64,000 nucleotides of DNA from NCBI RefSeq assembly GCF_000003815.2, contig NC_049986.1, positions 6,243,745-6,307,744 of the forward strand, given 5' to 3'. Within the stretch, counting starts at the first letter, position 1, and every line of letters begins with the position of its first letter. The position numbers and the translations under genes were made by a program. This document shows, piece by piece, positions 48,001 to 59,609 of the stretch. Source of the stretch: Branchiostoma floridae (Eukaryota; Chordata; Leptocardii; Amphioxiformes; Branchiostomatidae). The notes below the pieces were generated by a model, which worked only from the letters and a program-made list of their open reading frames with translations, did not search any database and was not told where the DNA came from.

Positions 48001-49122
48001 AATTCCTCCACAAACTGGTGTTCTGATTGGTCAGAAATGATTTCGTTAATTACGTTTCTTTTTTACATCAACCTTAGGCCATGTTGATCTAATTATATGG
48101 ATGACATCCTCCGGGAACTCCAAAACTGATGCGAGCGAGCGAATAAAAAAAAAGTTTGGCCAAAAAAAAAGTTGCCTTCAGTATGAAATCAAAGTGGCCA
48201 GGAAGGTTGAACATAGGACTAAACACACATAGTATGGTATACCATGATCCTCTTGACCTGAATTTTCTGTACTGGTACCTCCCCCAACCAACAATATTTG
48301 TTTGTTTTTTTTCTTTCCGTCCTTTCACATTTTATTCTTTGACTTTAGATTCATTTTGGCACTCTATATATGGCATTAGTTATCTGTTTTCTGATACTTT
48401 TTTTTTTCAATCTACGGAATGTTTGTGCTCATTTTACAGCTGCTTTGCACAATTTATTGTGTGGTCGAAAACTTTTTTTTTTTTGGAAATGGCCGAAAAT
48501 TGGTGCGAGCGCGGATGTCATCCATATAATCAAATCAACGTGGCCTAATGTCATGAAGCAAGAAACCTTGGGGTGTGGCTCTCCCTAAATACGTTATTTA
48601 TTACTGTCGGTATCATGTCAAAGGTGAAGAATGAGACATAAACAAAATGTATTGACTAAGCATTTTGTACGCAAGAACTTTTTGCACGTTACAATATACA
48701 GGAGGACCTTACCTTCGACTCTGGTATTCACAAATATAACCAGGAATCTAGTTCATTTTATGATAAAGAAATTATAATTCTTACTAGCTCTTCTCCGTAC
48801 GACTCGTATAAAGTATCTTAAGCAAACTGTATTTCATAATTACCATGATTTTGATCTCATCGATATCGTTACAGTATTGATATACAAATGTAAAGATGCC
48901 GTGATAGACAAATAAAAATATGTCTAGCCATGTCGAAAAGCTTACGTATTAAACTTTTTCTTGTATGTTATCGTTGATACTTACTGCAACCAGTGGCTCA
49001 ACGTTCTCTTTCAAGAAGGCCACTAACATTGGGGATACGGCAGTCCACACTGCTAGAACCAGTCCAACAACAATGGCCGCAAGCGTCGCGGTAAGGCGTG
49101 GATGGCTTTGATTGTTGAACAT
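45026..49122 (-). CDS. FAXDC2: FAXDC2-like fatty acid hydroxylase superfamily protein 1 (334 aa, 7 exons)
   Basis: ER-membrane di-iron hydroxylase-family protein related to sterol C4-methyl oxidase and C5 desaturase; vertebrate FAXDC2 is linked to sterol metabolism. Exons: 48985-49122, 47923-48022, 47587-47711, 46541-46743, 45983-46131, 45437-45563, 45026-45188. Phases agree and give 334 aa (human about 333). The histidine clusters are complete: HRILHH (exon 4/5 junction), HKKHHE (exon 5) and HDFHH (exon 6). Other family words are MWRG.DYGRELPSFW, DITGRPAALVKYKIQP and GITPLS. The mid-domain reads DHSGYDLPF where gene 2 has DHSGYHMPF. The C-terminus is KKLK, a KKxx ER-retrieval signal. A (GAAG)n array occupies the intron between exons 5 and 4. 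The start ATG is the first in-frame Met of exon 1; a 5' UTR intron was not assessed. Confidence 0.92.
46141..46375. repeat. (GAAG/GAAT)n microsatellite with duplicated GGATCCGGAGGCTACA
   Basis: A purine-rich array in a FAXDC2-like gene 1 intron. The 16-bp word GGATCCGGAGGCTACA appears twice inside it, marking a recent unit duplication. ORFs across it are artefacts. Confidence 0.95.
47040..47446. mobile_element. 407-bp inverted-repeat MITE with internal AGGTCCGGA repeats
   Basis: The left end AGTGGTGCGTACCTAAA and its complement at the right flank a region full of direct and inverted AGTCCGGAC/TTCAGGTCC words. ACTCTTACAT occurs directly before the left end (47030-47039) and again 4 bp after the right end (47451-47460). 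ACAT (47447-47450) is also adjacent. The true target duplication is therefore ambiguous (4 bp, or about 10 bp with a filler). hAT-like is possible. Confidence 0.7.
48077..48545. mobile_element. 469-bp inverted-repeat MITE (GGCCA...GGATGACATCC family), copy 1
   Basis: The arms GGCCATGTTGAT...ATATGGATGACATCC and GGATGTCATCCATATAAT...CGTGGCC are inverted. It lies in intron 1 of FAXDC2-like gene 1 (downstream of exon 1, upstream of exon 2). It is related to the element at 56234-56765 and to a one-armed copy near 14.56 kb. Flanks are TTA on the left and TAA on the right, or TA on both, so the target duplication is unclear. Confidence 0.75.
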
Positions 49123-50178
49123 GATCGCTAAAAGCCTTTCTAATCCGTCAAATATAGTTCTGTAACAGTTTTAGTACGTTTTTCCACACTACTGAGAAGT
49201 TGTTGTTTTTCTACCCCTAAAGAGATTGGACTTTAAACTTTGCCCTTCGTGAACCGTGTGCCCAGCATGTTACGTGATCTGGATACTGTTGTTCTGATTG
49301 GAGCCTGTATACACTCCAAGCAGAGGGTGATGGGAAAGGTTGTGACCTTTCTATCTAAGTTATACCTTCTTTTCTGTCCGCATTCCTAATACCCCCTTTC
49401 CACTAGAACGGCACTCTCGCCGCGCTGTCTCTGCGACCTAAAGTTTTACAGATCGCTCAACGATAGAATTAGAAAAGAAATGGATGTTTTTACACTTTGT
49501 GTGTTTTGTTGTCCTCACAGTCACACTCTTACATGCTGTATGATATACCCAGTATGAAATCAAAGGTTACTCACATGCTATTTGGGTCGCAGTAAGAGCG
49601 GATCGCGATCGCCGTCTAGTGGACAGAGAGACTTTAGTACCACGTTGTATGTTGAAGGTCTCAAACATCCCCACTGAGCTTCAGTCTGGAGGATATACAT
49701 TTGAACCCCTCCTTTCACTCGATGGACACCGTTTAGCAACTAAATTTGGATTCGAAAGACCTTCGTAACACGCACACATATCCACACACACAAACTCACA
49801 GAGCCACACACGTACACGCACAGCCACACACACGCACACACGCACACACAGCCACACATGCACATACATACAGACATACAAACACACATACACATACACA
49901 CACACACACAGGCACGTACACACAAACACACAGACACACACAGAGACACACACAAATGAAAGGTAATGCCAATGCAATGACACATCCAAATCAAGATACA
50001 AAAGAATTTATTTGCTGTACAACTGTTAGCAATGCCGATATAAACAAATGGCTTTGACTGTGCAGCAACGACACCTAGCGAAGAAGAGCCAATCCTCATC
50101 GTTCTTGGAAAACTGGCAAACGTTCAGCAGAAATGTCTATTACAAGTTGATTTTGTTCAAGAAACACTGCCAAGAAAA
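49123..50178. other. Intergenic between FAXDC2-like gene 1 and the DEATH-domain gene
   Basis: This contains the promoter side of FAXDC2-like gene 1 and the 3' side of the DEATH gene. A (CA)n-rich tract at about 49765-49955 produces spurious ORFs on both strands. I identified no gene. Confidence 0.6.
49765..49955. repeat. (CA)n-rich microsatellite
   Basis: Degenerate ACACAC repeats with G interruptions, about 190 bp. Confidence 0.95.
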
Positions 50179-52694
50179 CTAAACTGTAGCATATGGTCGT
50201 CTTCCTAGTACCCTGAGCGCCTTTTCTCTGATGCCAAGAAGTCCACATTTCTCCAGCGCTTTGAGAATACTGTCAACATTAGCGTGTTGTGGGTTACGTT
50301 TCCTCCACAGCGATAATGCATGGTAGATCTGGTCCTCCCGGTAGAGGGGGTGCGCTGATTTGATGCTCTCTATATCGACGTCAATGACCTGACGGGGCCC
50401 GGGAAGATGGCGGACGAAACGGCGCCATTTTGGTCCCAGTTCTTCCTGAAGGATTTCCAGGACACTTTCCAGCTCTATACAGAGATGTGGAGAAAAGAAC
50501 TTCATCTAGATTGCTTACTCGTCATAGATACACAAGATACACCGCATGTCAACAAGTGACTCAGTGGTATTCATGATGAAATCGGTAACACAGAAAAATA
50601 TACCTACACTTACTAACAATGGGCCTATTCTCCTTATACTTATTGGTAAAGAAAACATTCACTTTTGTTTTAAATTACTTAACGTTAATATCAACTGGAA
50701 CTTTTAAAACTAATTTATACAACAAGACCGTCAGATTTAGAATGTCTTATCACTTGTATCCAGACATTATGAATGGAGTATTTAATTAACACCTTAATAT
50801 TTGATATATGCCAAAATGAAGGATTAATGATTATGCATTCAATTTAGTAGAGCTAATTTTTGTCGGTTTGTTTGTTTTTGTTGTTTTTTTTTTTGTTTAC
50901 TGTGGCGGCCTTGGGGTACAGAAGAAATAGGATAATAGACTTTGCAGTTTAAAAAAATTAAAACATCATGAAATGCTACAGTAAAAAATATATGGCATAA
51001 TACCATATAGGTGTGGTGACAGCTTTACCAACTTGAAATTACTACAATATGCTTTCTAAGTTATAATAGGAGGTGATTTTTTTAAAATTAAAAATCGAAG
51101 TGTTTGCTAAAAATTAATGCAGATATATCACACAGAAATAAATAAAAACAAAGTCACCTTCATAACTTTCACGACCAGACGTTTTGTCGGTGGCAGCCCA
51201 GAATTTTTCTGCGATCTTTTTTCGACCCGTCTTTTCCTGCAGGAGGGATTCCCAAGAAGCCAGTTTCTCAAACGCCTCGGCTAATTCCTTGCGTAGCACG
51301 TCGGATTTTTCCTCATTTTTCTTTATCTGGGTCTGTAAGTATTCCCGATCTTGTCCATGGCCAAATATGTACTCTTCTAGACTTAATTCTGCTTCTTGGA
51401 GACGAATTTTTCGCTTTGAAAGTTCCACGTTGATATTTCTTAGCTCTTCTTCGAGCCGCCATTTTGAATCCAGGTGCAAGGAGGCGGTCACGTTCCCAAG
51501 GTCAGAGGTCAACCCGTGTGTCTTTGTCGGATTTGTTGACGGTTTCGTGTCGCCCAATTGTGCTTCTCTGCTCGCCTTTTCATCTTCGAGTTGTTTTACC
51601 TCCCTTTGGATTTGGTGCAGCCGCCTTTTTCTTTGTCTCACCTCTCTGTTTACGTTCTTGGATGTGTTCTCCAGAACGTTGCGTTGGAGATTTGCTATGA
51701 TGATCCGAGTTCGGATGTCACTAACTGTTCTTCGGTTTTCTTCGACCCTTCTTTTAAGTCTTGACACGTATTCCGAGTCATCAGTTAGCCATGTGTTGGC
51801 TTGTTTTATTGCATCGTAACACCTGTCTACAATGTCAGGGATTACTCGCAAAATCGGAAAGTTTTTCCAGTTGACCACGTCAATCGCTACTTGACAAGAC
51901 AGTTGGCCATAACTAAAGATATTCGAATCCACTTCGCTCACTTTACTGTTTAAAAGACGTTGGATTCCATCGACATTCTTTTCTAAGATCTCTCGGCATT
52001 TCTCTTGCTCCCTTTCTCCCGTACAAAACGTTCTGAGAAAGAAGAGCACTTCTTCTTTAAGTATCCTGAAAACTTTCTCTAGTTGCATTATTGCACTGCC
52101 GGCCGCCGTTTGAAACTCTATCAAGGCGTCCGCCTCCTTTTGATACTGTTCTTTAGATCGCACCATGAAGACAAGATTTTGTAGCGTTTTGAAGTCCGAC
52201 AATTTGCCAACGTCCAACGTGTCTTTAAAACGAAGTAGCACATCTTCCACAGTTTGTAGAAAGCTCACCTCTGTGGTTAAGTATGGCACCGATATAAGAA
52301 GACCGTCACATTTTTGCAAGGCTGTTTTGATCGCTTTTGTAACCTCTTCGTAGGATTCGGGCGGTTCTTTCGTAGACGATATTTCGGGAATCGCCGGTAG
52401 AAGTTTCAGCCACCTGTCTCGACTGGACCGTAGGTAGTTTTGTAGAGGTCGAAGGTATTTCTTACCTTTTCTCCGTGGACTTGCGTCTGTTTCTACACCG
52501 GTTTCCGTTTCCGTGGCTTCTGTCCCTTCAGTTTTTAGGTCAGAGTCGTCAAGTTCTGTTGGTAAAATGATCCTGACCTGTTTTTTGCGCACATGATTGG
52601 CTTCTGCTCCGTTTCGGTCCTCTTCTCTTCTTGCTGTTTCTTGTACAATCTTGTCAACCAGTGGAGTATCGGTAGTGCCTATTGCCTCCGCCAT
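50179..52694 (-). CDS. Coiled-coil protein with C-terminal DEATH domain (610 aa, 2 exons)
   Basis: Exon 1 is 51158-52694 and exon 2 is 50179-50474. The donor AAG|GTGACT and acceptor TATAG|AGCTG join in phase 1 to give ...ESYEELESVLEILQEEL. The last about 95 residues form a DEATH fold: LGPKWRRFVRHLPG, then DIESIKSAHPLYREDQIYHA, LSLWRKRNP and VDSILKALEKCGLLGIREKA. They match the six-helix pattern with the LW/K.W and LL..W signatures. The N-terminal about 510 residues are a single exon. An acidic, Thr/Glu-rich and then basic stretch (about 45-85) is followed by a helical region with no recognised family. The predicted coiled coils at about 350-385 and 430-500 are rich in Glu, Lys and Arg. There is no signal peptide or membrane span. 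The likely role is a self-associating adaptor in apoptosis or innate immune signalling, which is inference from the DEATH domain. The ATG (52694) has a fair context (AATATGG). Confidence 0.85.
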
Positions 52695-53802
52695 ATTGTA
52701 GTAAATTATTCACATGACCTTGATTATAATTTTTTCTACCGTTCTTTTCAAAGTCGAGGTCATGTCTTTAGTTTTCGACGCTTGTAGCAACCGTCAGTTA
52801 CCTGGTACATGTTTTACACTCGATGTCCAAGTCAAATCTTTTCATGACTCCACAAGAATTTCTATCGTTCGTTGTAAACGTTATCGAAAAGACGGTAAAA
52901 TGGTTACCACGAAATTCTTCTCCGCTTGTTGTATAGCCAAGTCACCATCCAGAAGTCACCAGTTGCAGGATACGACAAAGGTTTTCCAATCGTATATACA
53001 TTGACGGATCCTCGAAATCTTTCTAGAGTTCCTTTTGAGGGAAAAATAAGCTTGAGAACTTAGTACGTCGAGACGGTAAGCTGTGAGTGAGTGTAGTCGA
53101 CTGTATTTTCCCCAACACACGACTGTAAGAAAAAGTGCGACTGGCCTTCTAAACGGCCTTGTTTTCACAAAACACTTTAGAAGAAACAAGGACTCCCGCG
53201 TATCGCGCTACAAGTCTAGGGTCATGTATCGGCTCGTGCTATTGGCAGAAAGAAAAACAATCCACCCAACCCCCGCCACGCTACCTGAACCTGAGAGACC
53301 ACGAGGTCAAAGGTCGGCATGCCAGGTTTGAAGTCAAAAGAACTCCGAAGGATATCTCCAAGTCACGGGTCGGATGTTTTGGGAAAACACAGAAGGGAGG
53401 TAAAAAAATGGCGAGGTAGGGGAGCGTAATGCAGAAGATATCTCTGTCCGCGGGCCTTTCACGTGGCGTCTTTTCACAGCTGAGCGCACCTGAAAGAGTA
53501 CAGGTTTGCATTCCTTTGTCCGGGGTACAGCGGTTACCGCACCTGTGTAGATATGTTTATACGTGTCGCCATTATGAAAGCGTGGCGATAGACAATCTGG
53601 TCGTCTCGCTCTAGAAGTTAGGAGGAAATGGCCCAGTGTCAGTTGTGTGTTTAGTTCCGAAAACAAGATCTACAGACACCCCCTCCCCCTCTATGATAAA
53701 AGTTCCATGTAGCCTTTTTCGAGGCCTTGTAGGGTTGTTATCAAATGTGTCTAGGGCACAGTATGTGAATGTGGAGCCCACACATATCCTGACACTGCCT
53801 TT
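52695..53802. other. Upstream region of the DEATH-domain gene, no gene seen
   Basis: GC content is near the window average and several short ORFs overlap on both strands, none with family features. It probably contains the DEATH gene's promoter. Confidence 0.5.
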
Positions 53803-53805
53803 AGA

Positions 53806-54482
53806 GCCCGTTCACACTCAAAAAAATGAAGCGGCTTCAACGTCGAAGCCGCTTCAACGGGCAAGCCGCTTCAAAAAAATTACGTTCACACTCATTTCAG
53901 ACAATCCGATTAATCGCACACAATTCCGTACCTGAACTTCAGGTACTTTTTTACAACATTGTTTGTAGGTATTCTCAAACCCACTCTTAATAGTCTTATA
54001 TCATGATCCAGAGAGAAAGATGTTCAAAGATATGCTTGTTTTTTTGTGATTTTTTTTAGCTTGCTGTGTTTCCTCTCTCTTCGCGTGATAAAAAGCTTTG
54101 TTTGCTTCACATTCCACTTGCCTTGACCCTACAGCGTTTTTTTTTCTTTCCAGACATTATCATTGGGCACAAAAATCAGTAACGTGAGCAAACCTGTCAA
54201 TGTGGCGTGTGTTCCTGCTCCCGCCGATACATGGATATATAACCTCCAACAGGGGGCAAATCGGAAATTTGCATAGAATCTATCCCGCGTTGCGTTCACA
54301 CTCGCGATTTCAGCCAAGCGGCTTGTTCACAAGTGTCTCAAACTACCTCCCAGGGATGGATTGCAAACGAGCCGGATCGGTGAAAATCCAAGCCGCTTGG
54401 AGCGTTCACACTCAAGAAAACGATCCGGATCAAGCGGCTTCCACGTTGAAGCCGCTTCATTTTTTTGAGTGTGAACGGGGTC
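53806..54482. mobile_element. 677-bp MITE with TTA target duplication (PIF/Harbinger-like)
   Basis: The ends are GAGCCCGTTCACACTCAAAA and the complement of GACCCCGTTCACACTCAAAA. The arms continue through ATGAAGCGGCTTCAACGT for about 45 bp. TTA flanks both sides (53803-53805 and 54483-54485). GAAGCCGCTT palindromic words recur inside, and a second GCGTTCACACTC pair lies at about 54290 and 54400. There is no transposase ORF. It has inserted next to or within a tRNA-derived SINE. Confidence 0.85.
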
Positions 54483-54485
54483 TTA

Positions 54486-54664
54486 CTTTCCTAAACCAAG
54501 GCGTATGCCCATTTTGCACCAAAGCGAAGTGAGAAAAGTCGTGTAAACTGTCTTTTTCAAGGACATAGCCTAATAGGATCGGTAGACAGGATTTGAACTC
54601 AGAACCACTGGGGTCAGGCCTAGGGTTAAACACACCGTAGCTACGCCACACAACCACCCTTTAA
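54486..54664 (-). mobile_element. tRNA-derived SINE (minus strand)
   Basis: On the minus strand the head carries a Pol III A box TGGCGTAGCTACGG (54635-54648) and a B box GAGTTCAAATCC (54589-54600) at tRNA-like spacing. It is followed by TTTACACGACTTTTCTCACTT, which resembles a central domain shared by several marine deuterostome SINE families. It is too diverged to be a working tRNA gene. The far end is cut at the MITE boundary. Confidence 0.7.
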
Positions 54665-54669
54665 GATTA

Positions 54670-55772
54670 AAGGTGTGAGTTTCAATATACACTTTGAAAT
54701 GCTCGCCAGTGGAAACAATATGAATGTTTTTGCAACTGAGATCAAGCTACTTCTTTCACAAAAATCGTTCGACGGAATTTTTGTTCGGGTCGTATTGGTT
54801 TTTTTTGTTAATATTACGACACTCTCAAACTGAAGAAAGCGTGCGAGAATCAAAAATAAATTGGTCAAAAGAAACCAAAAAGTGGAACATCCGAAATGTC
54901 AACATCATTATCAGCAGCGTGCACATGTGGGTTTTTCTTTGTTCGTTTATTTATTGGGTAACAACAGGCGAGTGGCAACAGCAGTCTTTTGGTAGAGTTT
55001 TTAATTCCACGAGAAATAAACAAAATAAACTCATTAATTCAATCACTCATTCATAGATCGTGCCTCGGTGCGCACTTGTCTTGCAAATTATCTTCGGAAC
55101 TTCTTGATTGATTACAATGGTAATTAATATGCGGTGGGTAGATGTGGTTGACCTGGCAGTGCTTCTCGACTTTCAGAAGGTCTCCTGGTGGCATAACATA
55201 TTACTGCAGAAGATCGCATGCATGCGTACGTGTTCAGGTTTGATTATTTGAAGGACCGCTGAATGGATTGCAACGTGGGTCGATGTTGTTGACCTGACGA
55301 CCCCTGATGTCTGACCTTGTTACTACAGCCGCCAAGCACAAAAAGCCTTAGAACTGCGGCAGTTTTAAGGTTTTTTTTGTGCTTCTGGCAAAATATCTTT
55401 AAGAACTTCTAATAGCTGAATGGATTGTAATAATACTTATACTATTGTTTCAGGTATAGGTAATGTTTTAATAATCCGGGTTTACATGTAGCCAACTGTC
55501 TTTTTAGTGATTCATTGTCATATTAAAATGAAGATTTACATATATGAATCTAAAAGATATGCTGATTTTAACTGCAATTGTTATTGCTATCGATCGCTGA
55601 TTTTGGATTCAAATGCTTTAAAAGTGGTGTCCACTGATGGTTCATTTTGGGGGGATACACATACAGGTACCTCAGATGTTTTGGTCCCGGCCAGTGTCAA
55701 AACAAAATTACAGGTTCACGCATTACGTAAACAACAGTTACTTTAATTGTTTGTATGATTAAGTCTTTCAAT
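54670..55772. other. Intergenic / 3' flank of FAXDC2-like gene 2
   Basis: AT-rich sequence with no recognised gene. It probably includes the 3' UTR of FAXDC2-like gene 2 at its right end. Confidence 0.5.
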
Positions 55773-58700
55773 TCATTTCTTCTTAGTTTCCGGAATAGAT
55801 TCGGAGAGCGGAGTGATTCCGAACAGGACGCGGTGACGCTTCGAGGCGGTGCTCTGCCGGAAGGCTGAGTCCGTGCCATGCAGCCAGTCCAGCAAGCCCA
55901 TCGTGCCATAGTTGTAGTTGAACCTATAAAAATAAAAAGGTCCGAATTCAGATAACTCTAGTGCTACATCCAAACACGGACAACTTATTACATTTTTTGA
56001 AAGCACTACACTTCAAATTTATGCCATTACCTTCATAGAAAGAGGTAAATAGAAAAATAGGAAAATAGAGAAGTTTCAAAGGAAAAACGTTAGGGAAAAA
56101 TTGAAACCCCTTAGATGTGTGGGTGGTGGAGGTGCAAGGAGAGCAAGATTATATAGCAATATACAAACGAAAAACAAGATACACGAGAGAAACGTAATTT
56201 TTAAGCAGATATTTGGATACTAAATATACTTTAGGCCATAGCAAGTAAATCTTATGGATGACATCCTCTGCAGACTGCAAAAATAGTGAGATAGGGCGAA
56301 AAAAAAACAAGATGGGTAACAAAATACAAGATGGCTAAATTTTCAAAATAGACACCATAAATGTTGTAAGAAGAGTTAAAGTGATAAAACATGGTACATG
56401 TAGTACTGACGACAAATCATTCATTCCTGTATTAAAGAAGTGAACTAGTGTAGTACAAGTGACACTAGTGTGGTAGACTGGTATCACTTACCAAGTTGGC
56501 AACTTCACTTATGACTTCCATAGTGGTGCCACTTTTCCAACTATCCAGCTGGTTTCACTTCTATAACTACAATCATGGCTACCTCGCTAATGTTACTTCT
56601 ACAAGTACAATCATTAGGCTCCAACACAACATACTTTCCCATTTTGGTACTTTCTTGTCATGTTGACCATCTCCGAAGAAGAAAAAAAATCTTGTTTTTT
56701 TTCTGAAATCAGGCAAAAATTAATGAGCGCGCGGATGTCATCCATAAAATTTACTTGCTGTGGCCTTATTAGCTAAGATGCAATATCAGTATTACCCAGC
56801 TAGTCTTCCTAGCATAAAACAACATAAAATTATACTCTATCATACATGTACATACTGCTTAAAACTCGTCACAACTGTTTACAAACAACATATAACTTGA
56901 ATCACCCAGACAAAGTATTTTTTTAAATCCTGACCACTACTGAAGAATCATCCGAAAAATCATATAGAATACTAAAAACAAAACGTTTTCGATATGTCAG
57001 ACTTAACCGGTCTCACTAAATACCGAAAACAACCGAAAACAACCGAAAACAACCGAAAACAACCGAAAACAACCGAAAACAACCGAAAACAACCGAAAAC
57101 AACTTGAAATTTACCGAAAACAACCGAAAACAACTCGACAAATACCGAAAACAACTCGAAGCCACCTAAAGAATATCAAAGCAATCATGAACAACCTGTT
57201 GGAACCCGAAAAAAGCCGGAAAACAACTAGTAAACTACAACAATGTCTATATTATCTTCATCTACTGATTACTATCCCTTGAATTATTTTCTCCACGGCC
57301 GAGGGAGAGAATGGAGTGATTCTGAAGGAAGGATTCTTTCAGCAAAGGGGATGTAGCCGGTGAAAACACCTTTCCATCGATCACACGCTGTTTTATGGTG
57401 TAAAGTAAAATCCTTATTTTGATCATTTAGTTTAATCTGGGGCCTCTGTGGTAATACACGTTTGCGGTTTTTCTATTTAAATCGATTTGTTATGGCAGCA
57501 GAAATGCGTTATAATTGAGCAAGAAATATACTAGATTGTTTTGGTTGCTAGAAAAAAAAAGGAAGTACACATTAGCTGAATAGGCAGCAGAATTTGCCAG
57601 CAGTAATTAATAAGCAAACCTATTTTCCAAGCAGAGATTTCGTCGGGGGATAGCAGTGAATGCTATTTCTTGTTGTGGCCAATACTACACCCCGCCCCTA
57701 CCGTTACCTCTGCTTGGAGTTACACAATAGATGCCAAGTAATATAGATATCCATTGATGAGTTTGCGAGTTGACCAAGCAGTCCCGTTTATAACGTACAG
57801 GGTCCGTAAATCTGAATGCGAACATTAATATATTCGAACAGGCAAAGGAGATCGTTGACTTTATTATTACTAACATTGTATTAATATATCAGGGGTCGTC
57901 AAACAAATAAATCCATCGTAGCATAACTCCTGTCCAAAATAAAGTCAAAATTATTAAATAATAGCCCACTGAAATGATTGTCTGTTGTTTATGGTTGTGT
58001 CGAGTTGTTTTCGGTAATTAGTGAAAGTTGTTTTCGGTTGTTGTCGGCAATTAGTGAAAGTTGTTTTCGGTTGTTTTCGGTATTTAGTGAAAGTTGTTTT
58101 CGGTTGTTTTCGGTATTTAGTGAAAGTTGTTTTCGGTTGTTTTCGGTTGTTTTCGGTTGTTTTCGGTAGTTTTCGGTTGTTTTCGGTTGTTTTCGGTTGT
58201 TTTCGGTTGTTTTCGGTTGTTTTCGGTATTTAGTGAGACCCGACTTAACCTTTGCTAGTGGCATAGTCTAGAATAAAAGTATCACTCACTTGGCGTGATG
58301 GAAATCATGGAACTCCGGTGACCTTGCGAACGGCATGTGATACCCGGAGTGGTCTGTGGTAGTCTCGTACATCAAGTACATTAGCCACAGCCACATGGTG
58401 GCCACGTGACACCCTGTAGGCATCATGGGAGATCAGACGATCAACACGTTACCACGTGATCGTAGCATGCATCATGGGAAATCAACATGACGTTATCACA
58501 TCTCACCTCAAATTTTATCAGAACACAAAGATATTATGCGAAAATTGAGAAATATATTTTGCAAGTTTTGTATGGCTTTAAACGGCTTTAATCGTTACTG
58601 TTGAGCATCAAGTTCAGGTGTTCAAGTGTTAAATGAAAAAAGGTAGTTTGCCGTGGAAGGAGTTTCGACCCGCCTCCTTAATAAGATACGCCAAATAGCA

Positions 58701-59577
58701 AGGACTCAAAAAACTGGATCTTTGAAACGGTCAGACGTTTCAGGTAGAATCCTCTATCTTTCATCAGTGTCAATGACTATTTGGAGTGTCACTTGCTATT
58801 CGGTATAAAGTCTTAGGTTATGCAAAGCTCATTTTGTTAGGTCAACTATCTCCATTCAATGGAAGGGGGGGGGGGCTTACCGGCGAGTATAGGGCCAGTG
58901 AATAGAGGGATAACATTAGAGGTGACGTGCTCAAACGGATGACTGTACGCCGCGCCCACGCTCATCGGTGCCGTGAACTCGTGATGCTTCTTGTGGATAC
59001 GCTTGTACAAGTATGGGATGTGCACTAGTCTGTAGAAATATACGGCGAAATTGTATCAACATGATGTATCCGTATTACTCAATTGAAATAGTACCATGTC
59101 GAAGAAGACGTAATGTTTGAAAAATGACCCATTACATTCCAACGAATGTTTTAATAATGGTGATATAGTACGTTATCATCACCAGTTATATACTCTGTTG
59201 TTCTCTGTCTTTTAAGACACGCGTGCGTAATAACCCGATTTAGACGGATAGAAACGTAGCCAGATAAAAGTTAAAGTAGTCCCAAAGGTGTTTTGAGGCA
59301 GTAGAAACAGTAGGTTACTACCCACTGTGTCTAGGACACTGCGGTATTAGAAGGCTACCCCCTCCCCCCAGAAAAAAGGGGATTAGGTGTGTAAAGTTTT
59401 GTATCCCACGGAAGAAAAGATATGTAGCATGAGAAGTTACGAATTGAAGGACCTTTTGGTTCTGAGACAAATACCTTGCAAGTATGTCAGACTAAGTTCA
59501 GGATTCTAATGTAGCCCCATACTAAAATACCTTCCACCTTGAAAAATGTTTCAATCAGCAAGAAAAAAATGGTGTTT

Positions 59578-59609
<32 letters not shown>

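Noticed and set aside
49681-50099. Cys/Val-rich and His/Thr-rich ORFs of more than 100 aa
   Set aside because: They arise from the (CA)n tract between genes.
51184-51819. 211-aa plus-strand ORF
   Set aside because: It is the antisense shadow of the DEATH-domain gene's exon 1.
57978-58264. ORFs with repeated CFRLFSVVF or NRKQPKTTE units
   Set aside because: They are the 10-bp tandem TIR of the foldback element, not a repeat protein.
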